A stretch of 64,000 nt of DNA from positions 2,976,001 to 3,040,000 of the forward strand of contig OZ251223.1 of the NCBI GenBank assembly GCA_965240325.2. Reading direction: 5' to 3'. Each line of letters opens with the position of its first letter. The first letter of the stretch is position 1. A program made the position numbers and the translations under genes. The notes under the pieces were generated by a model. It searched no databases. It had not been told where the DNA came from and saw only the letters and a program-made list of their open reading frames with translations. Shown one piece after another: positions 63,208 to 64,000 of this stretch. Source of the stretch: Rebecca billardiae RCC1528. Lineage: Eukaryota > Haptophyta.

Positions 63208-63675
63208 ATGCTCGCTCGGGCGCTGCTCGGCGCCCGCGCCGGCCCCGTGCGGCCACTGGTGCACGCGGCACGTGCCGCGTCGTCGACGCCACCCGCCTCC
63301 CTTCGCGAGGCGAAGAAGTACGAGCCGCCCCCGCTCGTCGACCTTTCAATCGAGGCTGATCCCAAGCTGACCGAGAAGGACATTCACGCGAACCCAAACA
63401 AGCTGCTTCCCGAGAGGCAGGAGTTGATCTGGGACGATGGCACCGCCCGTACAGAGTGGTACATCGACCGTGAGTGCTGGACCGTCACCAACGGCCAGGC
63501 CGCCAGCCGGCTTCTGGGCGCCATCTTCCTCGGCCTGGGCGGATTTGCCTACTTCATGAAGTACAACTACACGAATATTGGCTATGGCGCGGCGTGGGTG
63601 CCGCGTGAGATGCCGTTCGACAATGCTGCCATTGCTTACGGCCGGGCGTCGGCGAGTGACGACGACGACGAGTGA
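63208..63675 (+). CDS. Mitochondrial complex I subunit, NDUFB8-like
   Basis: A single-exon frame of 155 residues. The Arg/Ala-rich, acid-free N-terminus (MLARALLGARAGPVRPLVHA) is a good mitochondrial presequence. A soluble part contains NKLLPERQELIWDDGTARTE and ECWTVTNGQAASRLLG. A single membrane helix (AIFLGLGGFAYFMKY) is followed by VPREMPFDNAAIAYGR, which matches the tail of the NDUFB8 (ASHI) family, where P-x-x-(F/Y)-P-(Y/F)-(N/D)-N follows the single helix. NDUFB8 is an accessory subunit of the membrane arm of NADH:ubiquinone oxidoreductase. The extreme C-terminus is acidic (DDDDE). Another small inner-membrane complex I subunit cannot be excluded. Confidence 0.65.
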   Translation: MLARALLGARAGPVRPLVHAARAASSTPPASLREAKKYEPPPLVDLSIEADPKLTEKDIHANPNKLLPERQELIWDDGTARTEWYIDRECWTVTNGQAASRLLGAIFLGLGGFAYFMKYNYTNIGYGAAWVPREMPFDNAAIAYGRASASDDDDE

Positions 63676-64000
63676 GCAGCTTGGCCACCGCGGAGCCACG
63701 GCGTGACCGGTGATCTGGCGGACCGGCAGCGGCACGGTCCTGCCTCTGGGACGTCTGCGGCAACCGCTCTGCTGGGATCTCCCCGCTGCGCGACTGATGG
63801 TCGTATCCGCCTGCACAGTGCACCGTCATTCACAACTATCCAGCAGCGACAATGCCACTCGCACAGCGTCGCCCAGGACACTGTCAGCGGTCAGCAGTCC
63901 GCAGCACGTGCGCTGGCCGGCTGGCCAGCTGCCTGCCCTCTCCAATATTAGGCACAAAAGTAATGTTTTAACAAATAAAAGGGAGTTCGCGCAGCGTCCG
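63676..64000. other. 3' flank to window end, no gene seen
   Basis: GC-rich until about 63940, then AT-rich (AATAAAAGGG near 63975, which includes a polyadenylation-like AATAAA). Confidence 0.4.

Noticed and set aside
1-64000. Bacterial origin or contamination, suggested by two-component kinases, SulP, TauE and EutBC
   Set aside because: Spliced introns interrupt the kinases themselves, and eukaryote-only genes flank the others with the same base composition. No operon structure or ribosome-binding sites are seen.

Overview
This looks like a nuclear segment of a GC-rich protist, most likely a flagellated photosynthetic alga of the haptophyte or pelagophyte type. The lineage is inference. Genes carry short spliceosomal introns (97-155 bp, donors mostly GTGCGC or GTGAGY), there are no operons or Shine-Dalgarno sites, and the products include eukaryote-only families: UTP21/WDR36, a CDIN1 nuclease, MYCBPAP, a kinesin and a complex I NDUFB8-like subunit. 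A Rubisco-LSMT-like SET protein and a CHASE-type hybrid histidine kinase fit an alga. MYCBPAP and the kinesin suggest a motile flagellum.

Layout. 0-6.4 kb: tandem repeats, a SET-domain methyltransferase, then a divergent pair (basic hypothetical / two-exon GNAT acetyltransferase). 6.6-6.8 kb: a small TIR element with a 9-bp target duplication. 8.3-11.3 kb: a four-exon membrane hybrid histidine kinase. 12.6-15.6 kb: a TIR element abutting a SulP anion transporter. 15.6-19.8 kb: repeat-rich, with a frameshifted coding remnant and a palindrome. 19.8-20.4 kb: a second GNAT. 20.5-23.0 and 27.2-29.9 kb: two large palindromic elements of one family, each with arms of about 0.8 kb and a 5-bp target duplication. 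24.3-26.3 kb: a hypothetical gene between them. 30.2-33.3 kb: a CHASE hybrid histidine kinase. 33.9-36.4 kb: an atypical Ras-like GTPase. 36.4-38.8 kb: a stretch bounded by clusters of CCACATTAAG. 39 kb: an 8-residue repeat reading frame. 40.1-41.4 kb: a TauE/SafE transporter. 43.4-64 kb: a gene-dense half with divergent pairs (hypothetical/type I membrane protein, EutB-EutC fusion/CDIN1 nuclease, MYCBPAP/kinesin, UTP21/NDUFB8) and a PUB-domain protein.

Themes. Two sensor kinases with attached receivers point to two-component signalling. A SulP and a TauE/SafE carrier handle sulfur-type anions. A fused AdoCbl-dependent ethanolamine ammonia-lyase suggests ethanolamine use. MYCBPAP and a catalytically degenerate kinesin share a short bidirectional promoter, which fits an axonemal role. 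The most novel material is the pair of palindromic elements, the motor-dead kinesin, the EutBC fusion and the repeated insertion of TIR elements just upstream of start codons. No CRISPR array, rRNA gene or convincing tRNA gene was seen. Intron boundaries were placed by hand from splice sites, frame and family alignment, and no transcript data were available.
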